A stretch of 64,000 bases of DNA from Agapanthus africanus (GCA_030015575.1 JASDDO010000004.1:323214654-323278653), one strand, 5' to 3'. Shown: positions 21,531 to 34,639, counted from the first letter of the stretch. Program-made: numbers and translations. Notes: a model not told the origin generated them from the sequence alone.

Positions 21531-24500
21531 TGTCACGACCCGAAAGTACGGAACATGACCGGCACTTAGACTACGAAACGTCTCGAGGCGTACGCAATCT
21601 AAGTAAGCCGAAAACCCAGAAATCCAAACCAAGAAAAATAGTAGAGTGAAGGAAAACCAATTTAAATCAAGTAGTTTTAATAGCATAAGCCGAATTATGC
21701 GTTGAAAAAAAAACATCAAGTATTTTCTGAAAATTTCGGCAGAGTCTCCTTTGTAAATACTGGCTCCCAAACGGGATACAACATGAATAGTATACGAAAT
21801 CAATAAAAAGGCATCCCCAAACGGGAGCTAGCTCTTCGTCAATCGACGGTCACAACCACACAAGCAATATAATATACAACGCCAAGGGCAAGGATCAAAA
21901 CTCAAAAGGAAACTCAAAACAGCAAGAAATCCATAGAAATACAACGCGCGACTCTAAGGTCGAAAGAATAAACATCACTGGTCTCTATCTGAAATAAATA
22001 CATGTTTGGTCGATGGAACTTCTAGATACAACAGAATAATATACAAGGTATAATGATGGGTACGATACAAATAAACCCACCTACTAACAAGTAACGAAAC
22101 TGTGCCCGCAAAGCCGTAATGAAACCTGTACGGCAAACCTGCAAGAAACTGGGGCACAACGGGGGTGAGTTGCCAACTCGTGAATAGAAAAACATCTACG
22201 AATAGAAATCGCATGTATGACGCAATCCTAGGTCATACGATCATAATATATCCTCAAATATATAACCAGCAGCCTATAACAATGGCTAGGGTAAAAGTCT
22301 AACCCAAGTGTAATCCCATGTGTCCGTGTCAGTGCCTCAGGTAGCAATATATCATATGGATGATGTATGAATGCATGAAAACAGAATACATGTACTAAAG
22401 AAACTGCTTTCATAATTTAGTGAGATTTCTGTATTTTAAAAATGAGGTACCATCAATGAAATCATCATAAAACAGTGCCCAGCATCGACACAAAACAAGT
22501 GTCCAAATATCTCGATATCTCTGTACCTCAATATCTCAAAATCTCAATGTCTCAATCACAATATCTAGGGCGCTGTCAGTCCAGACCGGCCCCTACCATC
22601 CATCTCAAGACCACGACGGTATCCTCCGGATATCTGACGCGTCGGGTAAAATCACCGGTCGGTAGTGCTCCCCTGCCAGGCTCAACGTCAACAACACGAT
22701 CCTCTTGCCCCGGAGTACCGCACCGGGCCCACCATGTACCCGAAACGGTTCATCCAACTCCTCGAATCGGGTCTCGAAATCTATCAGCAAACTCATGGTG
22801 GACGACTCATACATCATGGGAAAACCGCACTTTTCATTTAAAAGAGAGAGAAAAGAAGTTTATAAATGTTTTTGCGGTTTTCCCCCAAATCCAGAAAATC
22901 TCATGGAAATCCGAATCCAAAACCTCAATAGCACGTAAAATAGTGAATATATGCATGCGAATCCATGAACGCGACATAACAAGGAATAACAGTATGCATG
23001 AAGTGACAACTAATAACTACAATGTCTAAACTGGCATATAAGGCAGGTACACTAATATCATGTCAAACTACTAACTAACAAGCTAAATCAAGCAATAATA
23101 TTTTCTAAGGTGTACGTGACATGGCAATTACCGATGAAGATGTGTGTGAGCCGGCAAGTAAGTGTAAGTGGTACATACGCATAATCGGTAATGGTGCTGG
23201 TGTCCTAACAGCATAATATCAACAATGCAATATGAAATAACAATGTAAGTATGCGATGCGGAGCGAGCAACCATAATGAGCGGGAGCTAAATATTAAAGA
23301 ATGGTGCCATTTGAAATAACACGAATCGTGGGGTTTTGAAAATAGGGGCTACGGTGATTTTAAGAAAGGATACGTCTTTTGAAATATCCGTAGATCCCTT
23401 GACCTGTCTTTTAAAATACCCACGATCCGCTAGTTTTGAAATAGGTAGGAGTCTAATCTAATCTAACAACTACACTAAACTATACGGCTGAACTAACAAG
23501 CTGAACTACAGGTAAGGAAACCGCCTATCATCTGAGTCGATACATATACATACCTGTATATGTATAGTCGGTGATCCCGCCTCAATAATATCATATCCGA
23601 TACCATATCTATAATCAGACATCCCAAGTCAAGAGTGCGGATCAATCGTCAATATATAGCTCGTACGTAAATCCGTCGTACGGCATTCCCAAATCTGGGT
23701 ACGGGTCAATATCACATTATTCATCTGGTATCCTCTTTATCAAATATCATGATCGGGGTACTGATCTACGTCTAGTACAATACTGATACCGCCTAAGTAT
23801 GCATGCACGTGTGTGAAACACTACGTCAATGACCCGCTACAACGTCATGTCGTATCTCAAATACGAACCCTGCTATATCACCGATCTCACGGCCTCAAAT
23901 CAAATCTCATCGACTCATCTTAAATCCTAAGTACTATCCTCATTATCCATGCATGTGTATATGAATGTATATATGCATAGTCCCATACCCACGCATATAT
24001 ACATATATACACATCCCCATCTATGCACAAGAAAGTAATGTATGTAAGTCTGAGTGTGCGTATGTGGGTATAACAACTACTCTAGGGTTTCGCAACTAAC
24101 CCAAAGGTAATCCATGAACACATAAACATATCATGAATAAACATTCTCGTATCATAAAACGCCTATATAAACATATATATATATGAACTATACTACGGAC
24201 TGCGGGGGTGCTATACGCCATCCACCCGACTTCTCCCCGTAGATATAAATCTACTCACCTGGTCCTTGCTCGCCGGTGCCGATGTCGCCACACGTTTGCT
24301 TGTCGTCTCGAAGTCCACATGGGGTACCTACATATCATAACGCACCGTATCGCATTAAAACCCAATTCAAAATCGAAACGGCATACGAAAACCAAACCGG
24401 CACGCGTATCACATATAGGTCAAAACCTATCGCCTACGCATGCAAGAATAGCCAAACCAACCCTCGATGTCGATGTACAAACGTCCAACCATCGAGAAAA

Positions 24501-26053
24501 ATCCAAACACTCTCATTTGCGCATTCACGAACACTAATTATAATATAAAATAGGTTAAAATTCACAAAAACCTCAAACTCACTTTAAAAGCTATTTTTCC
24601 GAAAACCTAGTAGGCAAAATTAACCGTTTTAGTACAAAACTCGATATTTAAACAAAACTAGCGGCCACAATATCCACTAAACATCATAACTAATTCATAT
24701 AAACCATTTCTATAATTTATTCTTATCAATTTGCATAAATTCCAAAATCCTAGTTTGCAAAAATATCAATTTTTAACACCTTTTAAAGCAAAATTCACAA
24801 TTCAACCATTAAGCTTAGTTTTGCATAACCTAAGATATTAAACCACTCATTATAATGTTAATGATGTCATGAAAAACTAATTGAAATTTTATCTCACCAA
24901 TATATATATATTTTAAAAACCTAGTTTGCAATTTATATAATTATTACAAATTTAAATTAACAAATTGCAAACTAGCAACTAAATTAGTTTTAGCATAACA
25001 TTAATATGTCAAATACATCACACAATCATTATCTCCTTACCCAAAACCCTAACTAGCAATTAACCCCATTCTAGAATTCCTAAGTTTTCAAATTAAAACC
25101 TAATTAAGCATCTAATTAGATAATAAGGAAGTATTATAGCAACAATTAAGTAACTAATCAAAAATCAAACCATGAGACAAATTTATACCTCACAAATTGA
25201 GATCTACCATGCAAATCATAGCCTCCAAAAGTAGCTTCCATGCTCCTAGATCCATGCTAGATAGGCAAATGAGAAATGGGTAGGAGTTGGATTTTGGTTT
25301 TGAGTTTTTATTTTGGATTTTGATGGAATTTGAGATGAGTTTTGAAGAAAAAAGAGAAGGGAAGTTAGGGGCTGTTTTCTGCAGAATTTCAGCTGCAAGG
25401 AGGGATGGGGAGAAGTGTGGGGTGATGTGGGTTTTTGTCAAAGTCAAAGCCACCCTTTCTCATAGTAACCATACCCCCAAATTAACATATTTTAATCAAT
25501 TTTTCACTTTCCATTCACATGAAAGTCAAAAAGAGGGGGGGGGGGGGAAACGTGGACAGCTTTTGGTGGTGGTGGGGCCGGCCAAGGAGGGGGGGTGAGG
25601 GTGTGAGGGTTTGCACAAAAAAATTCTATGCAAAAAGAACCCTCAAGTTACAAAAATTGCAAGTTTTAGTTCAAAATAATTATATTTTTGTTTCCTTCGA
25701 TTATAACGAAATAAAACTTAAAATAAAATACTAAAAAAATTATATTACAAACTAGATTTTAGTTAACATGATTCTAAAGAGTAAAATTAGCCCAAAGAAA
25801 TTTGTATTTATCGCTAATTTAATATATTTTTACCGGCTTAAAATAATATTAAAAATTGAAAAATAGGGAAATTTTTTTAAATGACCAGAAATTTATAGGT
25901 AACTCATTAGCTACTAAAAACTAGCAATTATCTATCCAAATTAGGTATAATTAGGCCTAAACTGCAAAATAACTATATTGACGATTTACGGAAAAATACC
26001 AAATTTTCACCGATTTTCGGGAAAACACCAAAACGACTTTTCAAGGTGTTACA
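21531..26053 (-). mobile_element. 4.5-kb solo LTR inserted in element B gag
   Basis: Flanked by the direct repeat CGAAG (21526-21530 and 26054-26058). Read on the minus strand it starts TGTAACACC and ends GGGTCGTGACA, the same termini as the Tekay-type LTRs here. There is no internal coding region, PBS or second LTR, so this is a single LTR left by recombination between two LTRs. The content is AT-rich and non-coding; open frames such as 22475-23029, 24208-24537 and 25190-25453 have no recognisable product. A G12-like run lies near 25535-25548. The host gag frame is restored across it. Confidence 0.85.
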
Positions 26054-26058
26054 CGAAG

Positions 26059-26586
26059 AGTCCAAGACTCTGTAATCGACAAAGACTACTCCCGCCGATC
26101 GAAGAAAATGAAGGTCCGGCAAGAGAAGAACCATCTCGCCGCCATGCCACGGAAGGTATCGTCTATATGGGTGCCCGCTGCAACGGCCCCCTCAACTTCG
26201 ACCGCCCATAAAAGGAGAAGGCCGGAGAAGATCCCTGTGTCTGTGACAAATCTCAAGGGCGTTGAATCCAAATGCCCCAAGTCTGGGGGCATGGTAGTGC
26301 ACACCATCTACAAGGCTTCCGGGAAAGAGGATAGTCGTATCTCCACGGGTCATCGACCACTCACCCGGTCTGTGACAAAGGCTCAAGAGCAACAGCAAAA
26401 GCTCCAGGAGATGCTAACGAAGATGGCCGCACTCACTGGGCCGAAAGAAAGCCCGGAGACGTCGTCGAAGCAACGCCAGGAACAGGAAACCGACGCCGAG
26501 TTCCTCCGAAGAGTGCTCGAGAAGAAAGACAAAGAGGCCGCGGAACAAGTGGCCAACATAAAACAAATGGCGCTCTTGTTCCAAGA
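26059..26586 (+). pseudogene. Element B gag, linker and coiled-coil region
   Basis: Frame 2 continues from before the solo LTR. The sequence includes HRPLTRSVTKAQEQQQKLQE and ends DAEFLRRVLEKKDKEAAEQV followed by IKQMALLFQDM, a strongly charged region likely to form a coiled coil. It lies directly before the capsid-like part at 26596. The PLTRS segment resembles the RPxTRS linker often seen in Tat Gag. Confidence 0.65.
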
Positions 26587-26595
26587 TATGGTCGG

Positions 26596-27691
26596 ATGAT
26601 GATCCAGCCGGATCCTCCAGCTGAAGACCCTCCAATAATCCTTAAAGACGACAGAGGGGAGACATCAAACCTTCTTCCGGTTCTATCAGCGGCCAAGGAA
26701 GAGACCATCTCCAAAGCCACCCTTAACGACTATATAGCTCAACAGATACGAGCTCAACAGGCGAGCGAAGCGGCCGGCCAAATCGTCAAGATTGGACGAC
26801 CCTATCCGGGTTGGTACGATCAAATAAAGCACCCGCCAGGATATACGATCCCTAAATTCCATGTGTATAAGGGGATGGGTAATCCACACCAGCAAGTGCG
26901 GTAATACTGGGGGTGACGACAAACTGCTGCTTCGCCAGTTTGTTGGCAGCTTGTCGAAGACAGCATTCGAATGGTACTCCGAGCTCCCAAATGACTCTGT
27001 CAAGACATTTGCAAAAATGGAGCTACTGTTTACACAAAGATTCGCAAGCGCTAGCGAGCGCACCCCGATCACCGCACTAATTAACGCTAGAGTGAAGCCG
27101 GGAGAAACCTGGGTTCAATACGCCATTCGGTGGCGGAACTTGTGGTCAAAGTGTGAACAGCACATAGAGGAAGCTTCTGCCGTGGGCATGTTCGTGGGGA
27201 CCCTTGACCATCAGGCAACCATTTTCCAATTCATGATGTTCTTCAAGCCGACCACTTTCCAGGACTTGATCGACAAGCTGGCCCAAATGGACCAGATGGG
27301 CCATAGACCGTCCTCCTCAAAGACGGATCCTCAGAATGAAAAGGGGAAAGGGAAAGTGACCTTCGTCGCCAACGCTCAGCAACAACCGAGTGGCCCGAAG
27401 CCGGTTGCTCACCAAAACGATAAACAGCGATCACTCGGAGAAAAGATGAGATGCCCTTACTCGTTCCCTCGGGATAAAACGAAGAGATTATTCTAGGCGT
27501 TGCACAATAGGCTCATCACTCTGCCAGAGCCGAGACACCCAACGCAATCAGGCGACGTTAACAGCCCCAATTACTGTCCTTACCACCGAATATTGGGTCA
27601 CCCAATCGAAGATTGTTACATCTTCAAAAGTTGGATCGAAGACCAGGACAAGTTTGCGCTGTCCGAAAACTGGAGGGTGAACCCGCCATAA
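26596..27691 (+). pseudogene. gag: Element B gag capsid and first CHHC knuckle
   Basis: Capsid-type sequence: YPGWYDQIKHPPGYTIPKFH, a frameshift near 26890-26900, then LLLRQFVGSLSKTAFEWYSE and FAKMELLFTQRFASA, the W-F..RF pattern of the retrotransposon gag domain. At 27430-27690 follows CPYSFPRDKTKRLF, a TAG at 27494, RLITLPEPRHP and YCPYHRILGHPIEDCYIFK. The last segment is a CxxHx4Hx4C finger-like motif, the CCHC knuckle with the second Cys replaced by His, found in this element type at the Gag C-terminus. Gag packages RNA. Confidence 0.8.
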
Positions 27692-27699
27692 CCCCACGC

Positions 27700-28759
27700 T
27701 CATAAAAAGGTGGACACGCCGGGGGCATCATGCTCACTTATAGAGGAATCCCCATGGGAGGTGGCCCTTTCAGCTAAGACTAAAAGAATGCTGAAGGACC
27801 TTCAAGCATGTCCGGTGATTAGGTGGAAGAGCCCGCTGGAGCCTGAGATTATTGAGGGGATGTTGAAGCCACGCCCAACGCTGAAAGTTGGTGATGGTGG
27901 ACAGAACCTTCGGGCCAAGCCTCCGAAGTCTTTAAAGGAAAAGAAGAAAGCCAGGAATCCCATCCAACCCGACGACAACCATACAGGTTTGCAGAAATAC
28001 ATCGATGCACTGGAAGAATATAACCAGAAGGCACGGACCTGAATTACATTGGACGAATTCTTCAAGCATGTTCTTGAGAATGAAGACGATAACGCTGATG
28101 AAGGAGACGGTTCTTCAAAAAAGCCCGAGGATTATGTGGCGAGCTGCCACATGATCTCTCATTCGTCAATAGATGGTAAAGAAGCTCCTAATACAGAGAG
28201 ACTGGGGGTAGAACTGGAACCAAAATCCCTGGAACCATCAGACGAATTGATTGACAGGCTGCTGAGCGAGGCTCTTCAGAAGAGCAAAGCTGACCGAGAG
28301 CGTGAAACGGCCATATACGAAAAGGCCAAGCGTCGGCGTCAAGCTAAAGAAACTCCGGTAATGAGAAGCCATAAAATACCCCAACCGGGTCAAAGTGCCC
28401 TTGTTACCGGCAAAAGCAGGCTTAAGAAAAGGAAACGATTCGCTAAGGCCCTGTCAATGGGAATGAAATTGCCACCTTTCAAAGAAAGCACTTCAGAAAG
28501 CACGTGCCCCGACGAACCGGATGCACATCCAAACTACTACATATACCATCGGAGGATCATGCACCCTACCAAAGAGTGTAACGCTTTCAAGAAGTGGTGG
28601 CAGGAATACGTCGCCCATCGACAACAATTCAAGCGAATAAAGCGCAAAGCTCGCCGGGAGAAGAGAAGCACGAAAGATGGGCACAAAAGAGCTGCCGGCA
28701 ACTGTCACGTGGTTGATACCAGGGGATCGCAAGTTCTCACCCTTCGGAAGAGATTATGA
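27700..28759 (+). pseudogene. Element B gag-protease linker with a second CHHC-like copy
   Basis: Two open stretches (27710-28042, 28049-28759). The second encodes a charged segment ELIDRLLSEALQKSKADRER followed by ETAIYEKAKRRRQ. Near 28530 comes YYIYHRRIMHPTKECNAFK, a degenerate version of the YCPYHRI.GHP..DC..FK motif that has lost its first Cys and its Gly. Both modules recur at about 30430-30540 and 30850-30905, so the region looks like an internal duplication. No enzymatic motif is visible. Confidence 0.6.
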
Positions 28760-29519
28760 CGAAGAAATGGCCTTTGACCCCCTCTTTAAAGAATCCACCT
28801 CTGGAAGAGAAGAAGAGATGAAGAACTGCGAGAAAATTCAGCTGTGTAATCGTATGTTGCCTGAAAAGAATCTCGGACCTTCAAACAAAGGATCGAACAG
28901 AAAAGACAAGGGGAAGAAGAAAATCCATGAGAACATTGCCCTCGATGATGGGGTCGTCAAAGAGCTCGCAGCCAAAGACCCGCCTAAGAAAAGTAAGGTG
29001 GATTACAATATCCTAGTGCATTTAAGGAAGATACCCTCACAACTAAGTATGCTGGATGCCCTCTTTCTGTCTAAAGAAGCACGGGATTCCTTGGTCAAGG
29101 CGTTACAAGAGCCCGATCAGTTCCAGGCCTTCATCGTAGAGAAGAAAATGCAAGATGAGCTGGCAGAAGTCCACACGGCTAACATTACGTTTAACGACGA
29201 GGATCTTCTCCTTGGTACGTACGACCACAACCACCCTTTATATGTCACTGGATACTGTCATGACATTAAAATATGGAAAATACTTGTTGACAACGGGTCC
29301 TCTGTCAACCTTCTCAACGTGCGGGTGCTAAAAGAAATCTGCATAAGCGTTCAGCATTTAGCCCGAGATAAAATCACTATCTCTGGATTTGATTCGCAGT
29401 CGTCGCAGACGCTTGGGTCCGTGATATTGACATTGCGCTTTGGGCTTCTCGTCACAGACATCAAATTTCATGTCATCAACGCTGGGACTTGCTACAACGC
29501 TCTACTTGGTCGGCCTTGA
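28677..29519 (+). pseudogene. Element B aspartic protease region
   Basis: A 280-codon frame. KIWKILVDNGSSVNLLNVRV near 29270-29330 is the active-site loop (D-N-G in place of the commoner D-T/S-G), followed by TISGFDSQSSQTLGSVIL and FHVINAGTCYNALLGRP, the normal flap and C-terminal ILGRP-type end of plant gypsy proteases. Upstream, LRKIPSQLSMLDALFLSKEA matches the usual Tat linker before the protease. The frame stops right after GRP. The catalytic Asp is present, so this domain may have been active before the element decayed. Confidence 0.8.
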
Positions 29520-29561
29520 TTACACGAATAGAACACCATCCCTTCTACACAACACCAGTGT

Positions 29562-30146
29562 ATGAATTATTTCAAAGACGGCCTCGAGTACACCGTTATG
29601 GGAGAGCTAAACCCATTCTCTATGAACGAAGTCCGAAAATATGAAGACGCCAAGTACTTCTTGCTAGACTTCGAAGACATGGAGAAGTGTCATAAGCCGG
29701 AGCTTAAACAGAAGCCTGTCACTCCCATTCCTACCTTTGGAAGCGATACCGAGGAGGATGAAGAAACAGTCTACTCAGGACAGCCTCAGGAGCGGAATGA
29801 TAAACCCGGACCATCCGCTCCAATTTTGGTCTTTAGCAGCGACTCCGAAAATGAAACCAACGCCGTATTCTCCGTCCGCCCGTCGATGCAAACCTTCGTT
29901 GGAGCAGACCGGAGTTTGCAAATCGCCATGGTTCCGTAGCGGCACTACAGAGAGCTTGATGCGCTGGAGACATATAATGTGCGAGAGTTGCAGACATTCT
30001 ATGTCCTTCCCAGGTGAAGAGGTGAAAAGGCGATCCTATTCTATCGGTCCGAGGAAACCAAAGTCGAGAGAGAGGTCTGGCGTGGTGCCGATTTTGCACT
30101 CGACAGGCTCCAACCAATCTGTCTGCCCAGATACTGCGCTGAGGGA
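29562..30146 (+). pseudogene. Element B protease-RT linker
   Basis: The 29562-29939 frame begins MNYFKDGLEYTVMGELNPFS and becomes acidic (TEEDEE, SSDSENE). A TAG follows at 29937, then short stretches reading RHYRELDALETYNVRELQTF and LDRLQPICLPR. It resembles the long protease-RT spacer of Tat elements and carries no catalytic motif. Confidence 0.55.
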
Positions 30147-32345
30147 TTGAAAAGGTTATTGAGATGTCAAGGCGTACCTTTTAAGCAAACCGCGCGACAG
30201 GCCCAATTCTACAACAGAATTTGGAACGCCCCCGGAACTCAGCGAAAATTGCCCAACGGGAGGATGGAAACGATCAGGCTTGGATATGTCCAATCCAAGA
30301 AACGGGAGCGATTCCATGGCTGCCATGTCATCAATAACCTCGATGAAGAAGAGGATGCCCTTTTAAAAGACGCTAACGCTGAATCAGAGCGCGGTCCTGT
30401 CATAAAAATGTCGAGTCTGTCGTTTGAAGAACAGATGGACAAGATAGTGAGGGAAGCAAGTCAAAAGGTTCGAAACGACCATAGACGCGAAATGGCCATT
30501 TACGAGAAAGCCAAGACGCAACGCCTCCTTCAGCAGGCTACGGAGTATGACAATGCACTTCATCACCAGCCCACCATGCATTCCCAAGATACGAAAAAGG
30601 CCCGACGCGGAGGCAAAAACAAGTTAAAGAACGGAAAAAACGTTCGACATCGGCAAAACAGATCCAAACGGCCACACGGTCGAGAAAAGGCCAGCCGGAA
30701 TCCATCGCTGATGAAGAAGATGGATCGGGAATATTCCTTCCCTCAAGACAAGACAAGGAAGATATTCGACCTCGTCGTGAAACATCAGATGATTACGCTC
30801 CCGGAGTCCAAGCACCCCGAACAAGCAAATCAGGTTCATCCCCCGGATTATTGCTCCTATCACCGAGCGATAGGACATCCTCTTGAAGACTGCTTCACCT
30901 TCAAAAACTGGGTCAAAGACCAATATCAACTCGGCAGATTCGCTCTATCCGATAGCTGGAGGGTAGCCCCACCGCAAAAGCATGTGCCAAAAGCAACGAA
31001 TATAGTGAGAGTAGAACCAGATCAACATCGGTCTTGGAAACGATCTTGTACCTGTCACGTAATAACGCTGTCTGAAGGAGTGCCCGAGAATATGAATGAC
31101 CTCTCCTGGTGCTTCGAAAATGAGGATGAAGATGAGTTGATCTCAGAATTTCCACCGGCGCCAAAAGAGTTGGAAGATGGAATACATAATACTGCGGACA
31201 ACCTAAGGAAAATCGACTTGGGGACAGCAAATGACCCACGGCCAACGTTCGTTAGTGAGCTGCTATTCAAAGAGCAGGTGGCAACGCTAAAAGACGTGCT
31301 CATGCAGTATAAAGACTGCTTCGCGTGGAACTATTCCGAGATGCCGGGGCTAGATCCAGAAATAGCTGTGCATAAATTAGCGATATCTCCGGACGTCAAG
31401 CCAGTCAAACAAGCACCAAGAAGAATGCGGCTTGAACTTGAAATGAACATCAACATCGAAGTTAAGAAGCTAATCAACTCCGGCTTCGTCCAAGAAATTC
31501 AATACCCCGACTGGATCACCAACATTGTCCCAGTGATGAAGAAGAATGGGACGGTGCGCATCTGCGTAGACTTTCGGGACCTCAACAAAACCTGTCCAAA
31601 GAATGACTTTCCCGTACCGGTCACCGAGCTGATGATAGACAACACATCCACTCATGAAGTTTTCTCTTTCATGGACGGGTCATCGGGGTACAATCAAATA
31701 AAGATGCATCCTGAAGACCAAAAGCATACCGCTTTCCGGACTCCTCTGGGCATATTTTGCTACAAAGTGATGCCTTTCGGTCTGAAGAACGCTGGCGCTA
31801 CCTATCAGAGGGCCATGACAAAGATTTTCGATGACCTCATATATGAAATCGTCGAATGCTATATTGACGACCTCGTGGTGAAAAGCAAATCGCACGAGGA
31901 GTATTGGGAGCATCTGAAGATAGCGTTCCAACATCTTCGAAAATACAACCTGAAGATGAACCCTCTCAAATGCGCGTTCGGAGTTTCCTCGGGAAAATTC
32001 CCAGGATTCATCATACGACACTGGGGTATCGAAATAGACCCGTCAAAGATCAAGGCGATTATGGAAATGCCTCCACCAAGAACTCTTAAGCAACTGCGGT
32101 TTCTACAAGGAAAGCATGTGTATATCCGGCGGTTCATCGCCAATCTCTCCGGCAAATGCCGTCCCTATAGCCATTTAATGAAGAAGGGGACCGCATTCGT
32201 CTGGGATCGCAAATGCCAAAGCGCACTGGATGAAATCAAGCAATACCTACAGAATCCGCCGGTACTAACCGCTCCAGTCAAAGAAAAGCCCCTCATCCTG
32301 TACACAACAGCCCTTGAAGGTTCTTTAGGCGCGCTATGGGCATAA
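30147..32345 (+). pseudogene. pol: Element B reverse transcriptase with third CHHC module
   Basis: A 732-codon open frame, the longest in B. Residues ~100-135 repeat the charged RREMAIYEKAKTQRLLQQ module. Residues ~195-260 repeat YSFPQDKTRKIFDLVVK and YCSYHRAIGHPLEDCFTFK. RT starts near residue 400: AWNYSEMPGLDPEIAVHKL, PVKQAPRRMR, WITNIVPVMKKNGTVRICVD, SFMDGSSGYNQIKM, YKVMPFGLKNAGATYQRAM, VECYIDDLVVKSKSHEEYWE. The catalytic YIDD is intact. The frame ends in a TAA at 32343 where RNase H would start. Confidence 0.9.
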
Positions 32346-33197
32346 GAGAATGATCAAGGGAAAGAGAGAACCCTCTACTATTTGAGTCGGGTTCTCATAG
32401 GGGCAGAAAACAACTACTCCCCCATCGAAAAACACTGCCTGGCATTAATTTTCGCGATAACGAAGCTCAGACACTATGCATTGGCGCATGAGGTCCATCT
32501 CATATCAAAGGTGGATCCTCTCAAGTATTTGATGTCAAGAGCCATACTAACATGAAGGCTCGCTAAATGGGCCCTACTCTTAATGGAATTCTCGATAACA
32601 TACCGACCTCTTAAGGCGGTGAAAGACCAGGCCATCGCCGACTTCCTCGCTGAGCATCCGATACCTGTTGATTCACCCCTAAACTGCGAATTGCCAGACG
32701 AACACGTGTTTGAAACGATCGACGGGGAAAGAGGAGGGAGTGATACCCGATGGGAACTCTATTTCGACGGAGCATCTTCCATAAAGAAGCGACAACACAA
32801 CACCCCTATAATAAAATCGGGGGTAGGCCTTATCTTCGTTACTCCGCAAGGAGGGATAATACGCTTTGCTTTTTCCCTAACAGAGCCAAGGACAAACAAT
32901 GAAGCAGAATATGAGGCTTTGATAGCAGGTCTTGAGATCACTGTCGACATGCAAATCAAAAACCTCCTTATATACGGAGACTCCCAGCTGGTCGTTAGTC
33001 AAGTAAACGGCGACTATCAAACGTGCAAACCAGAGTTGGTAAAGTACAGCGAGAGAGTGCAACAATTGCTGACTCAAATCCCTTCCTACGCCCTAAAAAG
33101 CATACCGCGTGCGGAAAATAGCAAGGCGGATGCGTTAGCCAAGCTCGCTAAAGAACTGGCTGATGAAAACCTCGATGACATAAGGATCGTTGTATAA
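32346..33197 (+). pseudogene. pol: Element B RNase H
   Basis: 32346-32582 encodes the RT/RNase H tether in broken frames (ENNYSPIEKHCLALIFA-type sequence), with a stop at 32552. The 204-codon frame 32583-33197 is RNase H of the Tat double type: WELYFDGASSIKKR (catalytic Asp near 32766), FSLTEPRTNNEAEYEALIAG (Glu), LLIYGDSQLVVSQVNGDYQT (Asp) and AENSKADALAKLAKEL (last Asp). All four acidic residues appear present. It would remove the RNA strand during cDNA synthesis. Confidence 0.85.
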
Positions 33198-34061
33198 AAC
33201 CGTCGGGTTCTTGCACCAGCTGAAATATCTCCGGAGTCGTCTAAACAAAAGGAAGCGACCGAGGAAACAGCCCTGCAAATAAAAGACCATGAAAAGGCTA
33301 AGGATTGGAGAGAAGTTTTTATAGACTACTTCAAATCCCGTCGAACACCGGAAGATGCATCCTCAAGACATCATCTCATGAGACGAGCTCTGTCTTTCTC
33401 CTTCGTCAATGATACTCTGTATAAGAGATCGTTCGACTCTCTGTGGCTAAGTTTCCTGGGACCAGAAGAAGTAAGGAGAGTCGTCCACGAAACTCATGAT
33501 AGACTTTGCGGTTCTCATCAAGCCGGGCCAAAGATGAAGCTGAAGATCAAAAGGATGGGCTAATATTAGCCCACGATGATTCAGGATTGTCTCGAATACG
33601 CAATGCAGTGCCACTCGTGCCAAATCCATGGAGACTTCATCCACCAGCATCCAAACCCGCTACACCCAATAATGTCTAGCTGGTCGTTCGAAATGTGGGG
33701 AACCGACATAATTGGGCCCATCGAACCAGTGTCATCCAGAGGACATCGGTTCATATTGGCGACAACTGATTACTTCTCTAAGTGGGCAGAAGCGGTACCG
33801 CTAAGAGAAGTGAAGACGGAGAATATTCTCCATTTCTTCAAGACACACATCATCTATCGGTTCGGCACTCCGCGACAGATTATCTCCGATAACCGGCCAG
33901 CCTATAGAAGTCACAAAATCAGCCGCTTCGCACAGCAGCATAATATAGACTGGAGATACTCTTCGGTCTATAATCCCCGAGCTAATGGTCTAGCTGAGCC
34001 TTTCAACAAAACCTTAACAAAGATCATAAAGAAAACGGTGTCCAAAAATAAAAACGACTAG
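33198..34061 (+). pseudogene. pol: Element B integrase, zinc finger and core
   Basis: 33378-33563 holds the HHCC first half (VHETHDRLCGSHQAGPKMKL), then a TAA at 33561. The frame resumes at 33576 with YAMQCHSCQIHGDFIHQ (the two Cys) and the core WGTDIIGPIEPVSSRGHRF (catalytic Asp), IYRFGTPRQIISDNRPAY (second Asp; Arg stands where Gly is usual) and NGLAEPFNKTLTKIIKKT (catalytic Glu). It ends at TAG 34059. The enzyme inserts cDNA into chromosomes. Confidence 0.85.
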
Positions 34062-34556
34062 CACGAGAGACTGCATGAACCTCTCTGGGCTTACCGGACC
34101 ACGTTCAAAATGGCCACAAATACAACGCTATTTGCGTTGGTATTAGGCACGGAAGCAGTACTCCCCTTGGAAATAGAGCTACCCTTTCTACGAGTGGCGG
34201 TTCATTACGAGCTAACAGACGAAGAGAATGCTCATCATCGGCTTGAGGAGCTCGACGCCCTCGATGAAACTCGTCTCATGGCGCAGCAAAACTTGGAAGC
34301 TTACAAAGCAAAGATGACGCGCTCATACGAGAGATTGACCAGGCCGAGAACATTTCACCAAGGCAAACTCGTGCTAGTGGTCAAGAGACCTATGATCCCC
34401 AATCGTGCCAAACGGGGGAAATTCGAGCTGAACTATGAGGGCCCATACATCATAGACAAATTCTACCAAGGTGGGGCTTACTTGCTCATGGATATACATA
34501 GCGAAAGACCCTTCAGGCCAATAAACGACCGGTTCCTAAAAAAATACTACGCCTGA
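34062..34556 (+). pseudogene. pol: Element B integrase C-terminus
   Basis: In the same frame as the core, after the TAG at 34059. It begins LHEPLWAYRTTFKMATNTT, continues VLGTEAVLPLEIELPFLRVA and ends GKFELNYEGPYIIDKFYQGG then RPFRPINDRFLKKYYA, the usual end of Tat pol with a GPY-like segment. There is no chromodomain, consistent with the Tat lineage. After this stop no sense-strand gene is seen up to the LTR. Confidence 0.85.
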
Positions 34557-34639
34557 CGAGTCACAGCCCAGGTCAACGATAGATGACGACGCTTATGTCC
34601 ACTCGCTATCTTCCTAAGCCCAAACTGTATAAGTAGTAT

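Noticed and set aside
22475..23029. A 184-codon frame within the solo LTR
   Set aside because: No recognisable domain and biased composition; it lies inside an LTR with no sign of coding selection.
25535..25548. G-quadruplex-forming G run as a regulatory site
   Set aside because: A single uninterrupted G run in a solo LTR; it may fold, but nothing links it to a function.
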